Counted from the stretch's first letter, positions 46,570-55,850 are shown. The stretch is 64,000 nt of DNA from JBJXHN01 sp046233135 (GCA_046233135.1 JBJXHN010000006.1:124001-188000); one strand, 5' to 3'. Notes: a model not told the origin generated them from the letters alone. Numbers and translations are program-made.

Positions 46570-47700
46570 ATGAGGACGTTTGCCAAGGCCGGGGCCGTGC
46601 TGGCCGGACTGGGCGCCGCCATGGGGCTGGGCGCCGCCGCGCAGGCCCAGGAGGACAAGACGATCCTGCTGGGCTATGAACTGCCGCTGTCCGGTGACCG
46701 CTCGCAGTACGGCGAGACCTTCCGCAATGCCGCCCAGATCCAGCTGGAAGCGTTCAATGCCTCGGGCAAGCTGCCGGGCGCGACGGTGGAGATCGTCTTC
46801 GAGGATTCGAAGAACGATTCCAAGGAAGCCCGCAATATCGCCCGCAAGTTCGTCGACAACCCGGATATCGTCGGGGTGCTGGGGGATTTCTCGTCGACGG
46901 TGTCGATGGCCGCTGGCGAGATCTATGCCAAGGAACATGTGCCCCAGCTGTCCCAGACGGCGAGCCATCCGGACTACACCAAGATTTCGGAATGGCAGTT
47001 CCGCAACATCACCACCCAGGCCTATGAAGGCCCCTACAACGCCGACTGGATCATCGAGGAAGGCGGCAGGACGGCGGCGGTGATCTACATCCAGAACGAC
47101 TGGGGCATCTCGGCCAGCACCAATTTCATCGACGCCTTCGAAGCGGCGGACGGCAAGGTGCTGACCAGCGAGCCGTTCAACCCCGGCAACCGCAATTTCC
47201 GCTCCATCCTGACCAAGGTGAAGCGCGCCGACCCCAACGTCATCTATCTGGCGATGTTCTACGAGGAAGCCGCCGCCCTGATGCGCCAGTACCGGCAGCT
47301 GGGTCTGGAGGCGCCAGTTTACGGCACCAGCTCGCTGTATTCGCCCAAGCTGATCGAACTGGGCGGCGAGGCCGTGGACGGCGTGAAGCTGGCCACCACC
47401 TTCATGCCGGAAAACCCTGATCCGGCGGTGCAGTCCTTCGTCGGCCAGTACGAAAAGCTCTATGGCGAGACCCCGAACATGTTCGCTGCCCAGGCCTATG
47501 ACGCGGTGGGGATCATGCTGGCCGCCATCGCCAGCGTCGGTCCGGACGTGACCCGGGAAACCCTGCGCGATGCCCTGGCCCAGACCACCGACTATCCTGG
47601 GGTCACCGGAACCACCTCGTTCGATCCGGAAACCCGCGAGCCGACCAAGTCGCTGGCCAAGATGGTGGTCAAGGACGGTGGCTTCCAGGTTCTGGAGTAA
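46570..47700 (+). CDS. Branched-chain-amino-acid-type ABC transporter binding protein
   Basis: About 376 residues, with a signal peptide (MRTFAKAGAVLAGLGAA, cleavage after AQA near residue 26) and a Peripla_BP_6 (LivJ-like) fold: LLGYELPLSGDRSQYG, VEIVFEDSKNDSKEARNIA, GVLGDFSSTVSMAAGEIY. AGAGGAG is 9 nt before ATG 46570. It should deliver an amino-acid-like compound to the LivHMGF components encoded next. The enzymes in the operon suggest a ligand that needs ring opening or deacylation rather than plain leucine; this is inference. Confidence 0.93.
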   Translation: MRTFAKAGAVLAGLGAAMGLGAAAQAQEDKTILLGYELPLSGDRSQYGETFRNAAQIQLEAFNASGKLPGATVEIVFEDSKNDSKEARNIARKFVDNPDIVGVLGDFSSTVSMAAGEIYAKEHVPQLSQTASHPDYTKISEWQFRNITTQAYEGPYNADWIIEEGGRTAAVIYIQNDWGISASTNFIDAFEAADGKVLTSEPFNPGNRNFRSILTKVKRADPNVIYLAMFYEEAAALMRQYRQLGLEAPVYGTSSLYSPKLIELGGEAVDGVKLATTFMPENPDPAVQSFVGQYEKLYGETPNMFAAQAYDAVGIMLAAIASVGPDVTRETLRDALAQTTDYPGVTGTTSFDPETREPTKSLAKMVVKDGGFQVLE

Positions 47701-47707
47701 GGATGGC

Positions 47708-47750
47708 CGTCCCTGCTCCGGAGTACGACAGAGCCTTCGGAGCAGGGACG
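47708..47750 (+). terminator. Hairpin between binding-protein and permease genes
   Basis: A perfect 13-bp inverted repeat, CGTCCCTGCTCCG (47708-47720) with CGGAGCAGGGACG (47738-47750), starts 8 bp after the stop codon and lacks a T tract. It probably protects the binding-protein mRNA and reduces read-through. Confidence 0.65.
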
Positions 47751-47798
47751 AAGACGTGATTTCTGCGACGGTTGTTACCTGAGGAGCGGGTCGGCACG

Positions 47799-48713
47799 GT
47801 GCTCGACATTTATTTCTTGCAGCAGGTGGTGAACGGGCTGTCCATCGGACTGGTCTATGCCCTGATGGCCATCGGCTTCACCCTGATCTTCGGGGTGCTG
47901 AATGTGGTGAACTTCGCCCATGGCGAGGTCTATACCATCGGCGCCTTTGCCGGCCTGATGGTCATCACTGCCGCCGCGCCGCCCTTCGTGGTGGTGATCC
48001 TGGTGGTGCTGGCGGCCGGTGCCCTGGCCGGTTTCGGGCTGGAGCGGATCGCCTTCATGCCCTTTCGCCGCTTCCGGGACGAGGCTTCCCTGAAATCCCG
48101 GGCGATGCGGGAGGCGACCCTGTTGTCGTCGCTGGCCGTGTCCATCGTCGCCCGCGAGGTGATGGAAAAGATGTTCGGCGGCGAGATGCAGCCGGTGCCT
48201 TTCGAATACATGCTTCAGGACATTATCGAAATCGGCCCCATCGCCATCACCAGCGGCAATGTGATCATCCTGGCCGCGTCGGTGATCATGCTGGGCGGAT
48301 TGCAACTGCTATTGTACCGCACCCGGGTGGGGCTGTCGATCCGCGCCGTCTCCAACAATCCTCTGGGTGCCCAGTACGTGGGGATCAACACCGACCGCAC
48401 CATCATCGCCACCTTCGTGGTGGGCTCCATGCTCGGTGCCGTGGCGGGGATCCTGGTGGGGCTCTACGAGGGGATCATCTTCCCCCACATGGGCTTCACG
48501 CCCGGGGTGAAGGCCTTTGTCGCCATGGTGATGGGCGGGTTGTCCTCGATCCCTGGTGCGGTGATCTGTGCCATTTTCCTGGGGGTGTCGGAAAGCGTGG
48601 CCACGGAATTCTTCTCCGCCGGCTGGAAGGACCTGATCGCCTATGCCTGCCTGGTGCTGACCTTGATCTTTTTCCCGCAAGGACTGTTTGGCCATGGCCG
48701 TGAACGGGTTTAA
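47799..48713 (+). CDS. Liv-type ABC transporter permease (LivH)
   Basis: About 304 residues of the LivH family, mostly hydrophobic helices, with the family sequence GLVYALMAIGFTLIFGVLNVVNFAHGE near the start (given in parts: GLVYALMAIGFTLIFG, then NVVNFAHGE) and VMGGLSSIPGAVICAIFLGVSE near the end. It forms half of the inner-membrane channel. The GTG at 47799 (MLDIYFLQQ) is chosen over a TTG at 47772 because GAGGAG lies between them, though its 12-nt spacing is long. It overlaps the next permease gene by 20 nt. Confidence 0.92.
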   Translation: MLDIYFLQQVVNGLSIGLVYALMAIGFTLIFGVLNVVNFAHGEVYTIGAFAGLMVITAAAPPFVVVILVVLAAGALAGFGLERIAFMPFRRFRDEASLKSRAMREATLLSSLAVSIVAREVMEKMFGGEMQPVPFEYMLQDIIEIGPIAITSGNVIILAASVIMLGGLQLLLYRTRVGLSIRAVSNNPLGAQYVGINTDRTIIATFVVGSMLGAVAGILVGLYEGIIFPHMGFTPGVKAFVAMVMGGLSSIPGAVICAIFLGVSESVATEFFSAGWKDLIAYACLVLTLIFFPQGLFGHGRERV

Positions 48714-49749
48714 GCCGTCCACCACCCCATTGGCGTGGTGGGGCCTGGGGCTGGGAGCGCTGTTCGTCCTGGTGCCGGGCCTGCTGGCCTGGGAGGGTGG
48801 AACCTATTTCACCCAGGTCGCCACCACCGCGCTGATCTTCATGATCCTGGCGGCAAGCCTGAATCTGGTGACCGGGACCGCCGGCCTGCTGAGCCTGGGG
48901 CATGCGGCCTTTTACGGCATCGGGGCCTATACGGCGGCGATCCTGTCCACCCGACTGGGCTGGCCGGTGCTGGCCACCCTGCCGGCGGCCGGAATCGTGG
49001 CGGCGGCGGCGGGCACCCTGGTGGCCCTGCCGATCATGCGGCTGGTCAGCATCTATTTCGCCGTGGCCACCCTGGGCATCGGCGAGATGATCCATGTCAC
49101 CCTGCTGAATTGGGTCGGCTTCACGCGCGGCCCCATGGGCATCGGCGGTATTCCGCCCATCGGCGCCTTCGGGGTGGAGGTGGATAGCCTGCTGGGCATC
49201 TATTACGCCGTCGCTCTGGTTGCCGCCCTGAGCCTGTGGGCGCTGCATCGCTTCACCCACAGCTACTATGGCAATGCCCTGCGGGCCTTGCGCGAAGACG
49301 ACCAATGCGCCGACAGCATGGGGCTGAACGTGTCGGTGCTGAAGGTGCAGGCTTTTGCCCTGTCGTGCTTTTTCGCCGGGGTGGCCGGTGGGCTGCTGGC
49401 CCATACCTCGGCTTATATCAGTCCGGACAACTTCCGTTTCATGGAGAGCATCCTGATCCTGGCCATGGCCGTGGTTGGCGGACTGGGCAGTCTGCCCGGG
49501 GCCATCATCGGCGCCATCCTGCTGATCGTGCTGCCCGAGGCCCTGCGGCCCATCGGCGACTTCCGTATGGTGGCGGTGGGGTCGACCATGTTCCTGTGCA
49601 TTCTGCTGCTGCCCAAGGGCCTGTTCGGTGAAGTCAGCGCTCTGGATCTGGCCCGGCGCCAGCTCGGGGGGGCGTGGAAGCGGACGGCCGACGGGGGCGC
49701 GGGACCCGGCGACCCGGCGTCCGGCAGGCCGGTGGGGTGGCGCGGATGA
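48694..49749 (+). CDS. Liv-type ABC transporter permease (LivM)
   Basis: About 351 residues of the LivM family. The signature is LNLVTGTAGLLSLGHAAFYG (first third), with ALREDDQCADSMGLNV in the cytoplasmic loop and VVGGLGSLPGAIIGAILLI near the end. It pairs with LivH. ATG 48694 follows AAGGA by 9 nt and lies inside the end of livH, so the two are translationally coupled. The C-terminal tail after residue 310 is charged and Gly-rich, longer than needed for the membrane part. Confidence 0.92.
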   Translation: MAVNGFKPSTTPLAWWGLGLGALFVLVPGLLAWEGGTYFTQVATTALIFMILAASLNLVTGTAGLLSLGHAAFYGIGAYTAAILSTRLGWPVLATLPAAGIVAAAAGTLVALPIMRLVSIYFAVATLGIGEMIHVTLLNWVGFTRGPMGIGGIPPIGAFGVEVDSLLGIYYAVALVAALSLWALHRFTHSYYGNALRALREDDQCADSMGLNVSVLKVQAFALSCFFAGVAGGLLAHTSAYISPDNFRFMESILILAMAVVGGLGSLPGAIIGAILLIVLPEALRPIGDFRMVAVGSTMFLCILLLPKGLFGEVSALDLARRQLGGAWKRTADGGAGPGDPASGRPVGWRG

Positions 49750-50558
49750 CGGCGATGTCCCCTGCTCCTGCCCCCATGCTCGACCTGCGGGATGTCACCC
49801 GGGTGTTCGGCGGGCTGACCGCCGTCGATCACGTCAGTGCCGAGATCGCTCCCGGTGATCTGGTGGGTCTGATCGGCCCCAACGGCGCGGGCAAGACAAC
49901 CCTGTTCAACCTGATCAGCGGCTTTACTCCGCCGTCGTCGGGCGGCGTGGTCTTCAAGGGTCAGGCGATCACCGGCATGAAGCCCTTCCAGGTGGCCCGC
50001 CGGGGGATGGGGCGCACCTTCCAGAACCTGCGCATCTTCCCCAACATGACCGTGTTCGACAATGTCAGTGTCGGTGCCATCGGCGCCCTGGGCCACAGCC
50101 CGTGGCACGCGCTGTTGCCCGCCGGCCGGGGACCGTCGGAGGCGATCAGCCGGCGGTCCTGGGACGCGCTGGAGCGGGTGGGCCTGAGCGGCGTTGCCGG
50201 TGAGCTGGCGGCGAACCTCAGCTACGGCCGGCGCAAGTACCTGGAAATCGCCCGCGCCCTGGCCACGGGGCCGGACCTGCTGATCCTGGACGAACCGGCG
50301 GCCGGGCTGAATGATACGGAAACGGCGGACCTGGCCACCTTTATCCGCGGCCTGCACGCCGACGGGCTGACCATCCTGCTGGTAGAACACGACATGAGCC
50401 TGGTAATGGGCATCTGCCAGCGGGTCTGGGTGCTGGCATCGGGCGCCAAGATCGCCGATGCCCCGCCGGCAGAGGTGCGCCGGGATCCCAAGGTGCTGGA
50501 GGCCTATCTGGGCACCGGTGACGAGGACGAAGGCGACAGCGCGGGGGTCGGCCGATGA
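49746..50558 (+). CDS. Liv-type ABC transporter ATPase (LivG)
   Basis: About 270 residues. Walker A is GPNGAGKTT, the signature is LSYGRRKYLEIARAL (Y in place of the usual second position, common in LivG) and Walker B is LLILDEPAAGL, followed by the switch His in LVEHDMSLVMG. One of the two cytoplasmic ATPases of the transporter. ATG 49746 overlaps the LivM stop by 4 nt; an in-frame upstream extension lies inside livM. Confidence 0.94.
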   Translation: MTAMSPAPAPMLDLRDVTRVFGGLTAVDHVSAEIAPGDLVGLIGPNGAGKTTLFNLISGFTPPSSGGVVFKGQAITGMKPFQVARRGMGRTFQNLRIFPNMTVFDNVSVGAIGALGHSPWHALLPAGRGPSEAISRRSWDALERVGLSGVAGELAANLSYGRRKYLEIARALATGPDLLILDEPAAGLNDTETADLATFIRGLHADGLTILLVEHDMSLVMGICQRVWVLASGAKIADAPPAEVRRDPKVLEAYLGTGDEDEGDSAGVGR

Positions 50559-51289
50559 CCGCTACGGAGTTGACGGAAAACGCTCCGGTGCTGGAGGTCC
50601 GCGATCTTCAGGTGCGCATGGGGGCGCAGGAGATCCTGCGCGGCGTCTCCCTGACCGTGCCCGAAGGTGGTGTGGTCAGCGTGCTGGGTGCCAACGGCGT
50701 GGGCAAGACCACGCTGATGCGGGCGGTGTCGGGGATCTACAAAACGGCCGGCGGCACCATCCGCTTCTTCGGCGAGGAGATCGCCGGCAAGCCCAGCCAT
50801 GCCATCGTCGCCATGGGACTGGCGCAGGCGCCGGAGGGGCGGCAGATCTTTTCCAACATGACGGTGCAGGAGAACCTGGTGCTGGGCTGCGGCCCGCGCA
50901 CCGGGGATGCCCAGGCCCGTCGCGCCCATGTGCTGGGCCTGTTTCCCGTGCTGCAGGAGCGGCTGGAGCAGAAAGCCGGATCCCTGTCGGGTGGCGAGCA
51001 GCAGATGCTGTGCATCGGCCGGGCGCTGATGGGCCGGCCGCGTCTGTTGCTGATGGACGAGCCCTCGCTGGGGCTGGCGCCGAAGATCGTGCGCCAGATC
51101 ATGGCCCTGATCGGCCGCATCCGCGACGAGGGTACGGCGGTGCTGCTGGTGGAACAGAATGCCCGGGCGGCGCTGAAGGTGGCCGACCATGCCTATGTGA
51201 TGGACGGCGGCGCCATGGTGCTGGACGGTCCGGCGGCGGACCTGCGGGCCGATCCCCGGGTCATGGATGCCTATATGGGCGGCGGCTGA
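50555..51289 (+). CDS. Liv-type ABC transporter ATPase (LivF)
   Basis: A 244-residue ATPase with Walker A GANGVGKTT, signature LSGGEQQMLCIGRAL, Walker B LLLMDEPSLGLAP and switch region LLVEQNARAALK, all typical of LivF. It overlaps LivG by ATGA and completes a five-part importer (binding protein, two permeases, two ATPases). Confidence 0.95.
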   Translation: MTATELTENAPVLEVRDLQVRMGAQEILRGVSLTVPEGGVVSVLGANGVGKTTLMRAVSGIYKTAGGTIRFFGEEIAGKPSHAIVAMGLAQAPEGRQIFSNMTVQENLVLGCGPRTGDAQARRAHVLGLFPVLQERLEQKAGSLSGGEQQMLCIGRALMGRPRLLLMDEPSLGLAPKIVRQIMALIGRIRDEGTAVLLVEQNARAALKVADHAYVMDGGAMVLDGPAADLRADPRVMDAYMGGG

Positions 51290-51302
51290 GGAGCCGGAAA
51301 TC

Positions 51303-52259
51303 GTGTCATTATCGTCTTCTCCGGCCCGGTCCGGGGCGGAAGCGGGATCGCTTCTGGGTTTCGGGTTCGGCCTGGGTGCGGCGGCCATCTGGGCCGGCTA
51401 CATGGTGGTTTCGGCCGGCGGAGTACGCAGCGGCCTGGGGGCGCTGGAGCTGACCTTCCTGCGCGCCCTGGTGGCCGGACTGCTGGTACTGCCCCTGTTC
51501 CTTGTCCCTGGCGCGCGGCCGTTCCGTGACGGGCCGTTCTGGGGCCTGGGCTGGGGACGGGCGATGGTGCTGGCGGCTTGCGCCGGCCCCTTCTACAGCC
51601 TGGCGGTGGTCGGCGGGCTTGGGCTGGCGCCGGCCAGCCACGGGGTGATCGTGACCCCCGGTCTGATCCCGGTGATGGGCACCCTGGCGTCCGGATTGGT
51701 GCTCGGGATCTGGCCATCAGGCCGCAGCCTGATCGGTCTTGCCTGCGTTGTCGCCGGGGTGCTGGCCGTGGGGTGGGAGGGAATGTCGAGCCTGACCGGC
51801 CCCTATGCCTGGGTCGGTGATCTGTGCTTTGCCGGGGCCGCCCTGCTGTGGAGCATCTTTACCGTGGCCATGAAGGTCTGGGGTGTGCCGCCCATGCGCG
51901 CGGTGGCGGTCGTCTCGCTTCTGTCGCTGCTCTATCTGCCACCCTATATGGTCTTTGTCGGCCTTGGATCGCTGAGTGCCGCCGATCCCTGGGCGGTCGG
52001 GGGGCAGGCCCTGTACCAGGGGGTTCTGGTGGCGGTGCTGGCCATGGCGCTCTACGGCAAGGCGGTGGGCCTGCTGGGGCCGGGCCGGGCGGCGCTGTTC
52101 CCCGCCCTGGTGCCCGTACTGGGAACCGGACTGACCGTGCTGGTGCTTGGCGAGCAGCCGGGACCGGGCGCCTGGGCGGGCATGGTGCTGGCAACGCTGG
52201 GGATGCTGTTGGCCGTTTTCGCCGCACCCCGGGCAGCCAGTGCGTCCAAACCGCGATGA
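51303..52259 (+). CDS. EamA/DMT-family permease
   Basis: About 318 residues in two EamA repeats with roughly ten membrane helices (for example GFGLGAAAIWAGYMVVSA and, in the second half, DLCFAGAALLWSIFTVAMK). Drug/metabolite transporters of this type mostly export amino acids or related metabolites. GTG 51303 follows AGGAG by 10 nt and starts 14 bp after livF. It may release a product or excess amino acid formed by the operon; the substrate is unknown. Confidence 0.85.
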   Translation: MSLSSSPARSGAEAGSLLGFGFGLGAAAIWAGYMVVSAGGVRSGLGALELTFLRALVAGLLVLPLFLVPGARPFRDGPFWGLGWGRAMVLAACAGPFYSLAVVGGLGLAPASHGVIVTPGLIPVMGTLASGLVLGIWPSGRSLIGLACVVAGVLAVGWEGMSSLTGPYAWVGDLCFAGAALLWSIFTVAMKVWGVPPMRAVAVVSLLSLLYLPPYMVFVGLGSLSAADPWAVGGQALYQGVLVAVLAMALYGKAVGLLGPGRAALFPALVPVLGTGLTVLVLGEQPGPGAWAGMVLATLGMLLAVFAAPRAASASKPR

Positions 52260-52279
52260 TCAAGGAGGATCCCGTCCCC

Positions 52280-52783
52280 ATGGCCACCAGTATCCTGGAA
52301 CGCCGCCGGATCGAGGCGGCTTTTGCCGGCCACATATACACCGAACTGGAAGCCCGCCTGGGGACCGAGGAGGCCCGCGCCCTGCTGGGGGCGGCGATCA
52401 AGCGGGCGGCCACCGATCTGGGCCGCGAGATGGCCGCCGAGATGGAAGCCGCCGGCGGGACGGCCGACCTGGAGGGCTTCGCCGCTCTGCTGCCGCGCTG
52501 GCAGCAGGAAGACGCCCTGCGCATCGCCATGATCGACCGGGGGCCGGACCGGCTATCCTTCGATGTCACCCGCTGCCGCTACGCCGAGATGTACCGGGAC
52601 ATGGGGCTGGGCCACCTGGGCGATCTGCTGTCCTGCAATCGCGACGGCACCTTCATCGAAGGCTTCAATGCCGATGCCCGGCTCGACCGGCCGCAGACCA
52701 TCATGCAGGGTGCCAGCCATTGCCCGTTTCGTTATTCCCTGGCGTCGTCCAGTGCGTCCCCCGACCCGAAACCGGAGTCCTGA
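52280..52783 (+). CDS. ATC hydrolase-family protein (PF14196-like), copy 2
   Basis: About 167 residues. The family pattern is stronger than in copy 1: TRCRYAEMYRDMGLGHLGDL, then SCNRDGTFIEGFN, then RPQTIMQGASHCPFRY, with conserved Cys, Asp and the GFN and QGA..C.FRY elements. AGGAGG is 11 nt before ATG 52280; an in-frame ATG at 52256 overlaps the permease gene and is less likely. It precedes an M20 amidohydrolase by 6 bp. The order hydrolase then amidohydrolase fits a two-step route from ATC through N-carbamoyl-L-cysteine to cysteine, or a similar route for a related ring compound. Confidence 0.82.
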   Translation: MATSILERRRIEAAFAGHIYTELEARLGTEEARALLGAAIKRAATDLGREMAAEMEAAGGTADLEGFAALLPRWQQEDALRIAMIDRGPDRLSFDVTRCRYAEMYRDMGLGHLGDLLSCNRDGTFIEGFNADARLDRPQTIMQGASHCPFRYSLASSSASPDPKPES

Positions 52784-52789
52784 TCGACC

Positions 52790-54022
52790 ATGTCTTCCTT
52801 TCCCTGTCTGACCGATGACGCCGTGGCCGCCGCTGTCGACGCCGTGGTGCCCGATATGCAGGCCTGGCGCCGCCACCTGCATGCCCATCCGGAAACCGCC
52901 TTCGAGGAACACGCCACCGCCGATTTCGTGGCCGGGCTGCTCAATGACTTCGGTATCCAGGTGCATCGGGGGCTGGCCGGCACCGGCGTGGTGGGCACCA
53001 TCACCGGCCGTCATCAGCCGGCGGGTGGAGAGGCCCGCAGCATCGGCCTGAGGGCGGACATGGATGCCCTGCATATCCAGGAAAGCAGCGGCGTGGCCCA
53101 TGCCTCCACCCATGCCGGGCGGATGCATGCCTGCGGTCACGACGGGCATATGGCCATGCTGCTGGGGGCCAGTCGGGTGCTTGCCGAGGCCCGGGATTTC
53201 GCCGGCACCTTGCATGTGATCTTCCAGCCGGCCGAGGAAAACGAGGGCGGCGGCCGGGTGATGGTTCAGGAAGGGCTGTTCGACCGCTTCCCCGTCGATG
53301 CGGTCTATGGCCTGCACAACTGGCCGGGGCTGGAGGAAGGGCGTATCGAGATGCGGCCCGGTCCGATCATGGGCAGCTATGACGTGTTCGAGATCGTGCT
53401 GTCCGGCAAGGGCGGCCACGCGGCCATGCCCCATCTGGGCACGGATCAGCTGCTGGCCGCCGGTCATCTGATCACGGCCCTGCAGTCGATTGCCAGCCGC
53501 ACCCTGGATCCGCTGGAGGCGGCGGTGGTCTCGGTGACCCAGATGCACGGTGGCGACACCTGGAACGTGCTGCCGGCCGACGTGGTGCTGCGCGGCACCG
53601 TGCGGGCCTTTTCCGAGACGGTCCAGGAAACGGTGGAGCGGCGCATCGGCGAGCTGTCGCGCCAGATTGCCGGGGCGTTCGGGGCCGAGGCGGCGGTGCG
53701 TTACGAGCGGCGCTACCCCGCCACCGTCAACACGGCCGAGGAAACCCGCCGAGCTGCCCGGGCTGCCGTTGCCGTGGTGGGCCAAGCGATGGTGGGGACG
53801 GACTGCGTGCCGACAATGGGGGCGGAGGACTTTGCCTTCATGCTCCAGGCCCGCCCCGGGGCCTATGTGCGTCTGGGCATCGGTCCGGGGCTGGGCGGCT
53901 GCATGCTGCATAACCCGGGGTATGACTTCAACGACGCGGTGCTGGCCACCGGTGCCCGCTACTGGGTGACCCTGGCCCGCCAGGAACTGGCCCCCGATGC
54001 CGGTCGCGCAGCGGCGGGGTAA
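52790..54022 (+). CDS. M20 N-acyl/N-carbamoyl amino-acid amidohydrolase
   Basis: A 410-residue M20D enzyme (hippurate hydrolase/IAA-amino-acid hydrolase group). Metal-binding and catalytic stretches are RRHLHAHPETAFEE, GLRADMDALHIQE, HACGHDGHMAMLLGA, FQPAEENEGGG, and MGAEDFAFMLQ at the C-terminus. It hydrolyses an acyl- or carbamoyl-type amide to free an amino acid. It ends the ATC/Liv operon and is the best candidate for the second step after the ATC-hydrolase-like proteins. A plain aminoacylase role is equally possible from sequence alone. Confidence 0.9.
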   Translation: MSSFPCLTDDAVAAAVDAVVPDMQAWRRHLHAHPETAFEEHATADFVAGLLNDFGIQVHRGLAGTGVVGTITGRHQPAGGEARSIGLRADMDALHIQESSGVAHASTHAGRMHACGHDGHMAMLLGASRVLAEARDFAGTLHVIFQPAEENEGGGRVMVQEGLFDRFPVDAVYGLHNWPGLEEGRIEMRPGPIMGSYDVFEIVLSGKGGHAAMPHLGTDQLLAAGHLITALQSIASRTLDPLEAAVVSVTQMHGGDTWNVLPADVVLRGTVRAFSETVQETVERRIGELSRQIAGAFGAEAAVRYERRYPATVNTAEETRRAARAAVAVVGQAMVGTDCVPTMGAEDFAFMLQARPGAYVRLGIGPGLGGCMLHNPGYDFNDAVLATGARYWVTLARQELAPDAGRAAAG

Positions 54023-54031
54023 CAAGCCCGT

Positions 54032-55741
54032 TCAAGCCGTATTGTCGTCTTCTTCCCTGCTGTCGCTGAGGGTGTGATGGGGCAGGGGGGCACCGTTTTT
54101 GATGTCGTTCCAGAACACGGCGCGGCCTTTTCCGGCGTGTTTGGCGGCGTACAGGGCGGTATCGGCGTTCTGGATGACGTGGTGTATCTCGTTATGGTCC
54201 AGGGGCCAGGCGGCGATGCCCACGGAACAGCCGACCCGGGCGTCTCCCTCCTCCAGCCGGATCGGCTTGCTGATCGAGGTGATGACCCGGGCGGCCACCT
54301 GATCGGCTTCCTGGCGCCAGTTCTGCGCATTGGTGTTGATCAGCAGGGCGAACTCGTCGCCGCCCAGGCGCACGGCCAGATCTTCGCCGCGCAGGCAGTC
54401 GCGCAGACGCTCGGCTATGACCTTCAGCAGGGCGTCCCCGGCCGCGTGGCCCATCTGGTCGTTGACTGCCTTGAAGCCGTCCAGGTCCAGGTACAGGAAG
54501 GCGATGGTGCCGTCCGGATGGCGCATCACCGGTACCACATGATCAAGATGGGCGCGCAGGGCGGCCCGGTTGGGCAGGCCGGTCAGCAGGTCGTGATGGG
54601 CCATCCGCTCCATGGTGCCCATGCGCTGATCCGTGGCCGTCAGGGTGCGGATCAGGTCGTGCAGGGACGTGGACAGCACCTCGACTTCCCGTGATCCCCG
54701 GAAGACGGGCAGGGCGGCTCCGACGGGGTGCCGGCGCAGGGCCTCGGCGGCTTCGGCGATGCGTTGCAGGGGGCGGGCCACCCGGTCGGCCACAATCCAG
54801 GACAGCAGAGCGAACAGGGCGGTCAGTGCCAGACCGGCCGTGGCAATGCCGGTGCGCAGGTTCTCCACCGGTTCGTAAGCGATGGCCAGGGGCTTGCGCA
54901 CCACGACGGTCCAGCCCAGGCCGGGATAGTTGCCGAAGCCGCGTTCCCGGGCGTAGCCGGTCAGGTAGGATATGCCATCGGGCCAAGTCTCGATGGTCCA
55001 GCTGGAATCGCCGGTCTGGGCATTGGCCACTGACGTCAGGTCGTTCAGGGTCATGGTTTCATGGCCCGGCGGCGCCAGCAGCACCCGGTGGTCTTCGCCC
55101 AGGACGAACATTTCCACTCCTCGGCGATCCTGCACGGCGGCCATCAGGGAGGTTTCCAGATCCTTGGCCCAGGCCCAGCTGAGGTGGGAGGAAAGCACGC
55201 CGACCGTGGCTCCCACCGGGTCGCGGATCGGCATGGCGATATCAACGAAGCGCAAGGGTTCTTCGTCAGGTTTGCGCAGCAGCTTGTCCAGCATCACCGC
55301 TTCGTGGACATCACCGATATACAGTCCTTCCACGCCTTGGGAATAGACTGGCCGGTGACTGATGTTGACCCCTTCAAGGATCCCGCCGGTGCCCGCACGC
55401 ACGGTGCCGGAGGGGTCGAGGAAGCCGACCCAGGTGAAGGCCGGGATGGCATCCTGCAAGCCGTCCAGCAGGCGGCGGATCTGGTCCGTGCTGTGGGGGC
55501 TGCGCAGCACATCCAGTTCGGTAAGCAGCGCCACTTCGCCCATGCGGGTGTGCATGCTGCGGCTCAGCTTGTCGCCCATGTGAAAAGCAAGCTCGGCCAG
55601 CTCTGTACCGATGGCTTCCCGAACGGTTTCGCTGGCGATCCGGCCTGTTGCCCAGATGGTCAGTGCCGTCAGGGCGGCGATCAGCAGCCCGAAGAACAGG
55701 GCCATCTGGGAGCGGAGGCTGAGGCGGCGAAACGGGTGCAT
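54032..55741 (-). CDS. Membrane diguanylate cyclase (Cache-HAMP-GGDEF)
   Basis: A 569-residue protein: a first membrane helix (about residues 13-30), a periplasmic dCache-like sensor (about 35-290), a second helix (about 300-320), a HAMP segment, then a GGDEF domain (about 390-550) with an intact GGDEF at 460-464 in RLGGDEFALL. An inhibitory RxxD site (RGED) lies five residues before it. It should make c-di-GMP from GTP in response to a periplasmic small ligand and be inhibited by product. No EAL domain follows. Single gene on the minus strand, convergent with the M20 gene. Confidence 0.94.
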   Translation of the reverse strand: MHPFRRLSLRSQMALFFGLLIAALTALTIWATGRIASETVREAIGTELAELAFHMGDKLSRSMHTRMGEVALLTELDVLRSPHSTDQIRRLLDGLQDAIPAFTWVGFLDPSGTVRAGTGGILEGVNISHRPVYSQGVEGLYIGDVHEAVMLDKLLRKPDEEPLRFVDIAMPIRDPVGATVGVLSSHLSWAWAKDLETSLMAAVQDRRGVEMFVLGEDHRVLLAPPGHETMTLNDLTSVANAQTGDSSWTIETWPDGISYLTGYARERGFGNYPGLGWTVVVRKPLAIAYEPVENLRTGIATAGLALTALFALLSWIVADRVARPLQRIAEAAEALRRHPVGAALPVFRGSREVEVLSTSLHDLIRTLTATDQRMGTMERMAHHDLLTGLPNRAALRAHLDHVVPVMRHPDGTIAFLYLDLDGFKAVNDQMGHAAGDALLKVIAERLRDCLRGEDLAVRLGGDEFALLINTNAQNWRQEADQVAARVITSISKPIRLEEGDARVGCSVGIAAWPLDHNEIHHVIQNADTALYAAKHAGKGRAVFWNDIKNGAPLPHHTLSDSREEDDNTA

Positions 55742-55850
55742 TGCGGTATGGCCCCGGAGAATGGAAAGGCAGGGCGCATCGTCTCAGTCGGGCAACGGTT
55801 TTTCAACAGGTGATACGGTTGAAAGGTGGTAGAAAATGGCCGGGATGGGA

